From Stutzerimonas stutzeri (GTDB lineage Bacteria > Pseudomonadota > Gammaproteobacteria > Pseudomonadales > Pseudomonadaceae): 64,000 bases of DNA. Made by a program: the position numbers and the translations under genes. Under the pieces are notes generated by a model. That model worked only from the letters and a program-made list of their open reading frames with translations. It was not told where the DNA came from and searched no databases. The stretch is taken from the NCBI RefSeq assembly GCF_015291885.1, contig NZ_CP036186.1:372001-436000 (forward strand). Direction: 5' to 3'. This document shows, one piece after another, positions 27,255 through 38,331 of the stretch; the first letter of the stretch is position 1, and every line of letters starts with the position of its first letter.

Positions 27255-29076
27255 TTGAACAGCCGTTATTTCAAGATTCTCCTGCCCATTGCGGGCGTGC
27301 TGATACTGTCCTGGTCTTTCTGGGCCAGTGACGGCTGGCTCGAACTCTGCGCGGGCCTCGCGCTGTTTCTGTTCGGCATGCAATGCCTCGAAGAAGGGCT
27401 GCGCCAACTGGCCGGCAGCAAGCTCGAGCAATTGCTGGCGCGCAGTACCGCAACGCCGCTCAAAGGCCTGCTGTTCGGCATGAGCGGCACCATGCTGCTG
27501 CAATCCAGCACGCTGGTTTCGCTGCTCACCATTGCCTTCATCAGTACCGGGCTGATCAAGCTCGCCGGCGGCATCGCGATTCTCTTCGGCGCCAATCTAG
27601 GGTCCACAACCGGTATATGGCTGCTGGCGCTGGCCGGGCAGAATGTAAGCCTGAGTCCGCTGGCCCTGCCGCTGCTGGTATTCGGAGTGCTGGCCAGCTT
27701 CACCGGTGAAAAGGGCAAGGCGGCCGGCAGAATTGTGCTTGGCATCGCATTCATCTTCCTCGGCATCGATCAGATCAAGACCGGCTTTTCCAGCTTCGGC
27801 GGCATGGACTTGTCGCAATACCATGCCGGGGGCCTGGCGGGGCAGTTGATGTTCGTGGCGATCGGGCTGTTCGCCACGGTGGTACTGCAGTCCAGCCATG
27901 CCACATTGATGCTCACGCTGACCGCCTTGGCCTCCGGACAGCTCGATCTTGCCCAGGCTTTGGCGACTGCAATCGGTGCGAATGTCGGGACGAGCGTTAC
28001 CACGGCCTTTGTCGGTTCGCTCGGCGGCAACCGCAGTGGCCAGCGCCTGGCATTGGCCCATGTGCTGTTCAATGTGACCACCGCAGTGCTGGCTATTGCG
28101 CTGCTAGTGCCGTTGGCCTGGCTGGTGCAGTGGTTGGTGACTCCGCTTGGTCTGGGAGAAAACCGACTGATTCAGCTGGCGCTGTTCCATACGCTGTTCA
28201 ACGGAATGGGCGTGCTGCTGTTCTGGCCATGGCAGACGCAATTGGCGAATCTGTTGCTGCGCGTGCTGCCTGAAAGGGTCGAGCCGGCGGTGCTGATTAC
28301 CGAGCTTGCGCAAGCGATGCCGGCAGAGCCGCTGACTCACGCGCGCTACCTGAATGATCGTGCACTGGACTCGGCGGATGCTGCCGCCAGCGCTGTGGCG
28401 CAGGAGCTGCAGCATCTGGCGCGCCTGAGCCTGGAGGTGATCTGCCATGCGACCTATCTGCCGGTGGACCAGCTGCGCCAGCAGGGTGCCATTGATGAGA
28501 CGTTGATCCGCTCCAAGCCCGACGCCCAGGCGCTCGATGCCGAGCGGCTGTATCAGCGACACATCAAAGGTGTGTACTCCGATCTGCTGACTTTCATGGG
28601 CCGTCTGGAATTGCCGCTGGATGAAAGCCACCAGGCGTTCTGGCTGAACTGTCAGGTCGCGGCGCTGCAGCTGGTGGATGCAGTCAAGGATGCCAAGCAC
28701 CTGCAGAAAAACCTCGGGCACTACCTGCGCACCGACGAATCCGCCGCGCGCCAAGCCTATGTGGAGCTGCGTCGTCACCTGCTCGAGTCACTGCGGGAGA
28801 TTCGTGCGCTCAACCATTCGGAACTGCCCGATGAACTCTGGCGTGAGCGCTTGAACTGGCTGGACGAGCGCGCAGCGCAGTTCGATGCCGACTTCCGCCG
28901 CCGGCTGTTCGAGTCGATCCGCAACCACAAGCTGGACGGATTGCAGAGCAGTTCGCTGATGAATGATCTGGGCTACGCCAGCCGTATCATCCAGAGCCTG
29001 CGCAATGCCTTGCTGCTCGGTGAGGGCCATGAACTGACGCGGCAGCTGCGTCAGCTCGCCGAGGATGAAGGGCCGG

Positions 29077-29093
<17 letters not shown>
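27255..29093 (+). CDS. Na/Pi cotransporter family protein with PhoU-like C-terminus
   Basis: 612 residues. The membrane half carries the paired PNaS repeats with QSS motifs: GTMLLQSSTLVSLLTIAF and TVVLQSSHATLMLTL, each followed by GANLGSTTG or GANVGTSVTT. After residue about 360 the sequence is soluble and helical, as in PhoU-like regulatory tails. It should import phosphate with sodium. The start is TTG at 27255 with no clear ribosome site, so the start is uncertain. It overlaps the convergent ggt gene by 17 bases. Confidence 0.88.
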
Positions 29094-31103
<2,010 letters not shown>

Positions 31104-31169
31104 TTACGACCGGGCAATTGTGCCGCATCGCCGACCTGCGTGCACTCGACGTAGTGCCGGCGGGCAATG

Positions 31170-31757
<588 letters not shown>

Positions 31758-33353
31758 TCAGGACTTCTGCAGGCGATCGGCCAATTCCTCCGCGAATTTT
31801 GCGCACAGCGCGTAAATCGAAAGCTGGGGGTTGGCGCCGATGCTGGTAGGAAACAGCGAGCCGTCGTGTATCGACAGGTTATCCAGCTGATGGTGCCGTC
31901 CCAGGCTGTCGACCACCGATTGGCGCGGATCGTCTCCCATGGCGCAACCACCCATGGCATGGGCGCTGCCGAGCCGGGTGCGGTACAGCGTGAGGTCGAG
32001 GCCGTCGATCAGTTCGCGGGCGGCGCGCGGCGTGCGTGCGTAGCGGGCGTCGGCGTGCAACGGCAGCACCGCGCGAGCACCCGCGGCGAACTGGATCTCC
32101 GCCATGCTTTGAAAGGCGCGGCGGATGCCGTTCCAGGCATAGTCGGTCATGCGGTAGTCGAGCACCGGGCTGCCGTCGCTGCGCAGCTCGACCGTGCCCT
32201 CGGCGCTGTCCGGATGAAAGCCGTCGCGCTGCAGGGCGATCATCGCGTGGGTATGCGGCAGCTTGGCCATGCGCTGCGCATTCTCCGTACCGAAGTCGCC
32301 GAGCAATGTGGCGGCAAGGGCCGGGTGAATGGGCGGTACTTCGAGCTTGTAGCCTGCCGGCCCGGCAATCCCGTCGCGCCACTGGAAGTGGTCGGAATAG
32401 ATCGATTGTGGCGCGCCGCTGAAGGCGTCGATGCGCTCATCGAATTGCGCCGCGGAGAAGTTGGTCAGGTGCAGGAAGGTGCGTTTGCCGATGCGCTGGT
32501 GCGGGTCGGGAGTTTGCGAGCGCAGCAGCAGTGCCGGTGTGTTGATGCCGCCGCCGGCGAGAATGTAGTGCTTGGCGACGACGTGGATGCGCCGCCCGTT
32601 CGGTTCCACGCAGCGGTCGTCCATGCCTACACAGTCCAGGCCGACGACCCGCTCGCCCTGCATCAGCAGGCGTTCGGCGCGGGCGAGGTAGAGCAGTGCG
32701 CCGTCCTTATCCAGCAGCGCCGGAATGCTGGTGACCAGCATCGACTGCTTGGCGTTGGTCGGGCAGCCCATGCCGCAATAGCCTAGGTTCCAGCAGCCAC
32801 GTACGTTGCGCGGGATCACCGCCCAGTGCTGGCCGAGACTTTCGCAGCCGCGCTGCAGCACCGCGTTGTTGGCATTCGGCGGCACGGCCCAGGGCGCGAT
32901 GCCGAGGCGCTGTTCCATCCGTTCGAACCAGGGTTGCAGCGCCTCGACCGACAGCCCGCTGACGCCGTGCTCGCTGGCCCAGTGCTGCAATGTTTGCGGC
33001 GGTGTGCGAAAGCTCGAGGTCCAGTTCACCAGCGTGGTGCCGCCGACCGCGCGGCCCTGCAGGATGGTGATGGCGCCGTCCTTGCTCGTACGGCCGATGG
33101 CTTCCTGATAGAGCGAGCGGTAGGCGCGGGCTTCCTGCATGTCGAAGTCGCTGCTGGTGCACAGCGGGCCTTCTTCGATCAGCAGCACCTTGTAGCCCGC
33201 GGTGCTCAGCACTTCTGCACTGGTGGCGCCGCCTGCGCCGCTGCCGACGATGGCGATGTCGGCCTCCAGGGTCAGATCGCCCTCCGGCCGCGAGCCGTCG
33301 TAGGTGGTCCAGCCGCGGGCGAGGCCTGCAGCAAACATGTCGGGAACGGGCAC
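31758..33353 (-). CDS. GMC family oxidoreductase
   Basis: 531 residues. The FAD motif is IAIVGSGAGGATSAEVLSTA (from residue about 33), GRAVGGTTLVNWTSSF is the GMC signature, and AHAMGGCAMGDDPRQSVVD with HDGSLFPTSIGANP the C-terminal active-site region. It probably oxidises a hydrophobic or aryl alcohol to an aldehyde. It is third in an operon after calB and a Tat protein (16-base gap), and the three likely form one oxidation route; the substrate is inference. Confidence 0.9.
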   Translation of the reverse strand: MPVPDMFAAGLARGWTTYDGSRPEGDLTLEADIAIVGSGAGGATSAEVLSTAGYKVLLIEEGPLCTSSDFDMQEARAYRSLYQEAIGRTSKDGAITILQGRAVGGTTLVNWTSSFRTPPQTLQHWASEHGVSGLSVEALQPWFERMEQRLGIAPWAVPPNANNAVLQRGCESLGQHWAVIPRNVRGCWNLGYCGMGCPTNAKQSMLVTSIPALLDKDGALLYLARAERLLMQGERVVGLDCVGMDDRCVEPNGRRIHVVAKHYILAGGGINTPALLLRSQTPDPHQRIGKRTFLHLTNFSAAQFDERIDAFSGAPQSIYSDHFQWRDGIAGPAGYKLEVPPIHPALAATLLGDFGTENAQRMAKLPHTHAMIALQRDGFHPDSAEGTVELRSDGSPVLDYRMTDYAWNGIRRAFQSMAEIQFAAGARAVLPLHADARYARTPRAARELIDGLDLTLYRTRLGSAHAMGGCAMGDDPRQSVVDSLGRHHQLDNLSIHDGSLFPTSIGANPQLSIYALCAKFAEELADRLQKS

Positions 33354-33369
33354 GGATGCCTCCTATCAG

Positions 33370-33900
33370 TCAGACCTTCGGTGGTCCGGGATAACCGCAG
33401 TGCGCCCAGGCGACGGGGCTGGCGTACCAGGCCATGAGGGTCATCTGCAGCAGCGAGGCATGACCCTGGCGCAGCAGGGCGAGCGAACTGTTCTGCCAGC
33501 GCTGCAGGAACGCGCGTATTTGGTCATCGGTGGCTGCGTCCCAACTGCTCCAGATTCCGGTCAGCGGCCCGCGGGTCAGTGGCAGGCTGAGTACGTCGAA
33601 CAGCTGGCGTACCTGGCTCAGCAGCGCGGGCGAGAGGTGGTGCAGGCCCCCGTCCAGGCTGACGAGGGTGGCCTGCACGGCCTGCGGCATGTCACTGGGC
33701 GCCGTCGAGCCTTCCAGCAGCAACGGCGTTACTCGGCGCAGCATCGGCAGATCGCTGTCACGCAACACGAAGAAGCCGCTCGCCGGGCCATCTGCCGAGG
33801 TGCTGAGGGTCCGGTTGAGCAAGCCACCACCGGCCAGAATGGCGCCGCCGAGCAGTCCGACCTTGAGCACGCCGCGGCGATTGAGGGACAGCTCGTGCAT
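33370..33900 (-). CDS. Tat-signal protein, small partner of the GMC oxidoreductase
   Basis: 176 residues. The N-terminus has the twin-arginine motif NRRGVLKVG followed by a hydrophobic, Gly-rich stretch (LLGGAILAGGGLL), so it is exported or membrane anchored by Tat. The rest is helical, with TPLLLEGSTAPSDMP and HASLLQMTLMAWYASPVAWAH. It resembles gluconate-2-dehydrogenase subunit 3-like proteins that accompany GMC enzymes. It sits between calB and the GMC gene with gaps of 15 and 16 bases. Confidence 0.8.
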   Translation of the reverse strand: MHELSLNRRGVLKVGLLGGAILAGGGLLNRTLSTSADGPASGFFVLRDSDLPMLRRVTPLLLEGSTAPSDMPQAVQATLVSLDGGLHHLSPALLSQVRQLFDVLSLPLTRGPLTGIWSSWDAATDDQIRAFLQRWQNSSLALLRQGHASLLQMTLMAWYASPVAWAHCGYPGPPKV

Positions 33901-33915
33901 TGTTTTAGCTGCACA

Positions 33916-35328
33916 TCAGCGGATGAACAGCGCATAAATCAGCTTCTGCCACCACTTGCCGTAAGGCGGGTAGATCAGCCGGGCGGCGTTGAAGCGCTGC
34001 TTGATGAACACGCCCTTGGCCTTGCTGAAGGTGAGGAAGCCTTCGTGACCGTGGTAGTGCCCCATGCCGGAGGGACCGATGCCGCCGAAGGGGAGATCGT
34101 CCTGGGCGACGTGCAGCAGCGTGTCGTTCAGGCACACGCCGCCGGAGTGGGTCGTCTGCAGTACGTGCTGCTGCTCGTTGCGGTCGTAGCCGAAGTAGTA
34201 CAGCGCCAGCGGCCGGGGGCGTGTGTTGATGTAAGCCAGCGCTTCGTCCAGATCGCCGTAGGGTACGATCGGCAGCAGAGGGCCGAAGATTTCCTCCTGC
34301 ATCACGCGCATGTCGTCACTCGTGTTCAGCAGCAGACAGTGCGGCAGACGCCGTTGCTGCGCCTCGGCAAACAGCGGCATGACATGCGCGCCCTTGCCCC
34401 GGGCATCGTCGAGGTAGTCCTGCAGCCGTGCCTGCTGGCGCGCATTGATGATCGCGGTGTAATCGGGGTTGTCCGCGAGGCTCGGATACAGACGCTGTAC
34501 CGCCTCACGGTAGGCGGCGACGAAGCCCTCGACACGCTCGCGCGGCACCAGCACATAATCCGGTGCGACGCAGGTCTGCCCGGCGTTCATGCACTTGCCG
34601 AAGGCGATGCGCTCGGCGGCATCGGCCAACGGGACGCTGGCCGAGACGATTGCCGGCGACTTGCCGCCGAGTTCCAGCGTCACCGGTGTCAGGTTCTCCG
34701 CCGCGGCGCGCATCACCTCGCGGCCAATAAGCGTCGAGCCGGTGAACAGCAGGTGATCGAACGGCAGCCGGGCGAAGGCCTGCCCGACCTCCACATCGCC
34801 CAGTACTACCGCCACCTGATTCTCGGGGAAGATCTGCGTCAGCAGGGTCTTGAGTAGCTGGCCGGTGGCCGGCGTCGACTCGCTCATCTTCAGCATCACG
34901 CGGTTGCCAGCGGCCAGCGCGCCGATCAGCGGGCCAATGGCCAGGTACAACGGGTAGTTCCACGGCACGATGATGCCAACCACACCCAGCGGCTGGTAGA
35001 TCACCCGCGCGCTGGCGGGCTGGAAGGCCAGGCCGACACGCCGGCGTGAGGGTTTCATCCAGCGGCGCAGATGACGGCAGGCGTAACGGATTCCATGCAG
35101 GCTGGGCATGATTTCCGCCAGCAGCGTTTCGTCGGCCGATCGCTGGCCGAAATCCGCAGCGATCGCTTCTATCAGTGCCGGCTGGTTGCTGACCAGCACA
35201 TCGCGCAGGGCATCCAGCCAACGTACGCGGTCTTCCTCCGAGGGCATCGGCGCGGCGGCAAAGGCCGAACGCTGGCCTGCGAACAAGACCTCCAGGTCGG
35301 CAGGCGCGTGCAGGGTGTCAGCTGACAT
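33916..35328 (-). CDS. calB: Coniferyl aldehyde dehydrogenase
   Basis: 470 residues. Aldehyde dehydrogenase motifs are clear: VGIIVPWNYPLYLAIGPLIG, TGSTLIGREVMRAAAENLTP, LELGGKSPAIV with the catalytic Glu, and NAGQTCVAPDYVLVP with the catalytic Cys; the C-terminal FGGIGPSGMGHYHG is typical of the CalB class. It oxidises aromatic or long-chain aldehydes with NAD(P). CGGAG precedes the ATG. It leads the operon and faces the TetR gene across a shared control region. Confidence 0.9.
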   Translation of the reverse strand: MSADTLHAPADLEVLFAGQRSAFAAAPMPSEEDRVRWLDALRDVLVSNQPALIEAIAADFGQRSADETLLAEIMPSLHGIRYACRHLRRWMKPSRRRVGLAFQPASARVIYQPLGVVGIIVPWNYPLYLAIGPLIGALAAGNRVMLKMSESTPATGQLLKTLLTQIFPENQVAVVLGDVEVGQAFARLPFDHLLFTGSTLIGREVMRAAAENLTPVTLELGGKSPAIVSASVPLADAAERIAFGKCMNAGQTCVAPDYVLVPRERVEGFVAAYREAVQRLYPSLADNPDYTAIINARQQARLQDYLDDARGKGAHVMPLFAEAQQRRLPHCLLLNTSDDMRVMQEEIFGPLLPIVPYGDLDEALAYINTRPRPLALYYFGYDRNEQQHVLQTTHSGGVCLNDTLLHVAQDDLPFGGIGPSGMGHYHGHEGFLTFSKAKGVFIKQRFNAARLIYPPYGKWWQKLIYALFIR

Positions 35329-35357
35329 GTGAACTCCGATGGCGATGTGCTGGAGGA

Positions 35358-35386
35358 TTTCTAGAGTAATTGCTCTAAAGTGTCAA
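35358..35386 (-). promoter_or_regulatory. calB operon promoter with embedded operator
   Basis: On the minus strand, TTGACA (35386-35381), a 17-base spacer and TAGAAA (35363-35358) form a near-consensus sigma-70 promoter. A 16-base inverted repeat, TAGAGTAATTGCTCTA (35362-35377, one mismatched pair), fills the spacer. A TetR dimer bound here would block RNA polymerase. The site lies between calB and the divergent TetR gene. Confidence 0.7.
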
Positions 35387-35454
35387 CGAGACGTGCTTGC
35401 CAGCCTGCCGGCGTGTACCGTTGCCCTCCGCTTCGCCGCCGAGACCAGTCACCC

Positions 35455-36129
35455 ATGGCACCCCGAGCAAAGACCCGTGACCGCATCATCGACGCCAGCC
35501 TGGAGCTGTTCAACGCCCAGGGCGAGCGCAATGTCACGACCAACCATATCGCCGCGCACCTCGGTATTTCGCCAGGCAACCTCTACTACCACTTCCCTAA
35601 CAAACAGGCGATCGTGGCGGAGTTGTTCGTCGGTTACGAGTCGCGGGTCGATCAATTTCTGCGTTTGCCGCTGCAGCGGCCGATGCAGGTTCAGGACAAG
35701 GCGATCTATCTGGAGGCGCTACTCGGCGCGATGTGGGATTACCGCTTTCTGCACCGTGATCTGGAAGGCCTGCTGGCTGCCAATCCGGACCTTGCGCAGC
35801 GCTACCAGGCATTCGCTTCCCGCTGCTTGCAACATGCCCAGGCGATCTATCAAGGCTTCGTCGATGCTGGCATTTTGCTGATGAACAAGGCCCAGGCGGA
35901 GGCTTTGGCGCTCAATGCCTGGATCATCCTCACTTCCTGGGTGCGCTTCCTCGGCACGGTCGGCGCAGGTGCAGGGCAGTTGGATCAGCTTCAGCTGCGT
36001 CGTGGCATCTATCAAGTGTTGGCCCTGGAAAGCGGCTTCGTCGCGCCCGAGGCTCAGGGCGAAGTGGAGGCATTGCAGCAGCAATATGCCGTTGCGTTGG
36101 AGCGCCTGCTGCAAGCGCCGAGTGTCTGA
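35455..36129 (+). CDS. TetR family transcriptional regulator
   Basis: 224 residues. The N-terminal helix-turn-helix reads RDRIIDASLELFNAQGERNV, then TTNHIAAHLGISPGNLYYHF with the recognition helix. The C-terminal ligand domain is Leu- and Gln-rich. It probably represses the divergent calB operon through the palindrome at 35362-35377 and may respond to an alcohol or aldehyde (inference). I used ATG 35455 (MAPRAKTRDR), since upstream residues are not TetR-like. Confidence 0.9.
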   Translation: MAPRAKTRDRIIDASLELFNAQGERNVTTNHIAAHLGISPGNLYYHFPNKQAIVAELFVGYESRVDQFLRLPLQRPMQVQDKAIYLEALLGAMWDYRFLHRDLEGLLAANPDLAQRYQAFASRCLQHAQAIYQGFVDAGILLMNKAQAEALALNAWIILTSWVRFLGTVGAGAGQLDQLQLRRGIYQVLALESGFVAPEAQGEVEALQQQYAVALERLLQAPSV

Positions 36130-36141
36130 GACAGGCCGGCG

Positions 36142-37125
36142 TCAGGGCGACTCCGCCAGCCACTGCGGAATCCGCTGCTCCAGATAGTAGCGCGGCCGCC
36201 GTGGCGAGCCTTCGATAAAGCCGACATGCCCGCCGCGTGGGTGCAGTTCCAGGGTCGTGGTCGCAGACAGCTCGCCTGGTTCCGGCACGCTGTGGCGGAA
36301 CACGAAGGGATCGTCGGCGGCCTGGATCAGCAGTGTCGGTATCTCGATCATGGGCAGGAAGTAGCGGCTGGAGGCGCGGCGATAATAATCCTGAGCATCA
36401 TTGTAGCCGTGCAGCGGTGCGGTGAAGCGACCATCGAAATCCCAGAAGGTACGCATGCCCTGCAACGGGCCAAGGCGCTGCAGGGCACCGAGGTGTTCGG
36501 TCAGGCCTTCGTGGTGGAAGCGCTGCTGCTTGTCCTTCACGTAGGCGACCATCGCTTTCATGAAGTGCGCCTGGTACACCCGGGAGAAGCCTAGGCCGAT
36601 GCGGTCGGCGCATTGGTCCAGGCGAAACGGCACCGAAACCGCGACGGCCTTGCGCAACGGGCAGTTGGCGGCGGTTTCGCCCAGGTACTTGAGCAACACG
36701 TTGCCCCCTAGCGAATAGCCCACCGCATGCAGCGGCGCCATGGGTCGGCTGGCCTGCAGGTGCCCAATCACTTCGGCGAGATCGTCGCTGGCGCCGGAAT
36801 GATAGGCACGCGGCAGTAGATTCGGTTCGCCCGAGCAGCCGCGCCAGTTGATCGCGACGCTGGCCCAGCCCTGTGCGGCCAGTTGTTGCTGCAGGCCGAG
36901 CACGTAAAGCGAATTCGACGAGCCGGTCAGCCCATGCAGCACCAGCACCAGCGGCGCCGTAGCCTCATGCGGGCCGTGCCAGTCCAGGTCGATGAAGTCG
37001 CCGTCGCTCAGCCAGAGCCGTTCGCGCTGGCGCTCGAGGCGCGGTGCCTTGCGGAAAAATGGGTTCCACAGGGTTTGCAGGTGCGGGCCGGGCAGCCACC
37101 AAGCGGATTGAAAGGGTTCGAACAC
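36142..37125 (-). CDS. Alpha/beta hydrolase, YheT family
   Basis: 327 residues. The YheT opening WWLPGPHLQTLWNPFFR is present, with LVLHGLTGSSNSLYV (oxyanion side), the nucleophile elbow AVGYSLGGNVLLKYLGE, the acidic AADDPFVFRHSVP and the His of HPRGGHVGFIEG. It is a predicted esterase of unknown substrate. It converges with the TetR gene. Confidence 0.9.
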   Translation of the reverse strand: MFEPFQSAWWLPGPHLQTLWNPFFRKAPRLERQRERLWLSDGDFIDLDWHGPHEATAPLVLVLHGLTGSSNSLYVLGLQQQLAAQGWASVAINWRGCSGEPNLLPRAYHSGASDDLAEVIGHLQASRPMAPLHAVGYSLGGNVLLKYLGETAANCPLRKAVAVSVPFRLDQCADRIGLGFSRVYQAHFMKAMVAYVKDKQQRFHHEGLTEHLGALQRLGPLQGMRTFWDFDGRFTAPLHGYNDAQDYYRRASSRYFLPMIEIPTLLIQAADDPFVFRHSVPEPGELSATTTLELHPRGGHVGFIEGSPRRPRYYLEQRIPQWLAESP

Positions 37126-37299
37126 GGTCGCTGGAGTCCTCTGTTCGGTCCGACGCTAGAGTTTCGGCGCCAGGGAAAAAAGCATGATGCAGACGTTGAA
37201 TGATGCCCGCCGCTCGGCGACTTATGTCTTTGGAGATATGGTCAGCGCAGCACAGGCAGTGGAGAGTGGGCGTCGATATACCCATCCGGAATCCAGCTC

Positions 37300-37704
37300 A
37301 TGACCCTTACCCCTTTCGATCAACTGCTGGCCGCTGCTCGCCAGGAGCGCGAACCTCAGCGACTGCTATTCGTCTTCGTCAGTGCCGAACTGCCCGATGA
37401 TGCCACCGAGGCGGAGCGCCAGCGCTTCGAGGAAAACGCCGGCGGCTCGCTCAAGCCGGTGCTCTGCGTGGACAAGCTACCCGAGGAGCTGCGCGATTTC
37501 GCAGCGCTGCGTGAGGAGTCCGAGCGTACCGGCGTAGCCTGGGATCTGCTGTTCGCCGCGGCGTTGCCCGGGCAGGCCGGCATCACGCCGAACTCCGACG
37601 AGGCCGAGCAGCCCCTGAAAATGATGGTCGGCGCCATCGAGACCGGCAACGTCGGCCGCTTTCTGGCCTTCGATTGCAATGGCCAGACCGTCGATTTCTA
37701 CTGA
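37300..37704 (+). CDS. Conserved protein of unknown function
   Basis: 134 residues, acidic and without membrane segments or signal peptide. RLLFVFVSAELPDDATEAER near the start and MMVGAIETGNVGRFLAFDCN at the end look conserved. Homologues have sometimes been named as a ribonucleotide reductase subunit, but no such domain is visible. It stands alone between the yheT and rsmD genes, which point away from and towards it respectively. Confidence 0.75.
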   Translation: MTLTPFDQLLAAARQEREPQRLLFVFVSAELPDDATEAERQRFEENAGGSLKPVLCVDKLPEELRDFAALREESERTGVAWDLLFAAALPGQAGITPNSDEAEQPLKMMVGAIETGNVGRFLAFDCNGQTVDFY

Positions 37705-37716
37705 GGCCTGCTGGCG

Positions 37717-38331
37717 TCAGCTCGGCGAGGAGCTGATGGGCGCCTGGCGCTCCCACAGTGCGTAATGCACCTTGCCAGCCTGCTTCTCCCGATGCAGCCG
37801 CCAGTTCCCCGGCAGGCCGAGACTGGAAGGCAGCGCTTCGCTTTCGGTGTAGATCCAGGCGTGCTCGGCCAGCCAGCCCTTGCTCTCCAGCAACTCGCAG
37901 GCCGGCAGCAGCAGGTTCTTGTTGAACGGCGGATCGAGGAATACCAGGTCGAAGGCCGTCGGCGACTGGGTTTCCAGATAGCGCAGCGCGTCGCTCTGCA
38001 GCAACTGGCCGTGGCCGCAGTTGAGCGTATCCAGATGCTTGCGCAGGCTGGCGATGGCGTTGGCATTCACGTCCAGCGCCAGGGCCATGCTGGCGCCGCG
38101 TGACAGCGCCTCGAGATAGATCGCACCGCTGCCGGTAAACGGGTCGAGCACCCGCGCACCGGAGAGATAGGGAGCGAGCCAGTTGAACAGCGTTTCGCGA
38201 ACCCGGTCCGGCGTAGGCCGCAGACCCTCGGCATCGGGGAAGCTGAAGCGGCGCGAGCGCCATTCACCGCCGATGATTCGCAACTGGCCCTGGCCGCCAC
38301 TGGCGTTAGGGCGAATGGGTGGGTTGGCCAT
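37717..38331 (-). CDS. rsmD: 16S rRNA (guanine966-N2)-methyltransferase
   Basis: 204 residues. LRIIGGEWRSRRFSFPD and LRPTPDRVRETLFNWLAP form the conserved RNA-binding opening, VLDPFTGSGAIYLEALSRGA is SAM motif I, and FDLVFLDPPFNKN is the DPPF catalytic motif. It overlaps the stop of the M16 lipoprotein gene by one base (TGATG). This coupling of rsmD to the M16 pair is common in Pseudomonas. Confidence 0.95.
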   Translation of the reverse strand: MANPPIRPNASGGQGQLRIIGGEWRSRRFSFPDAEGLRPTPDRVRETLFNWLAPYLSGARVLDPFTGSGAIYLEALSRGASMALALDVNANAIASLRKHLDTLNCGHGQLLQSDALRYLETQSPTAFDLVFLDPPFNKNLLLPACELLESKGWLAEHAWIYTESEALPSSLGLPGNWRLHREKQAGKVHYALWERQAPISSSPS

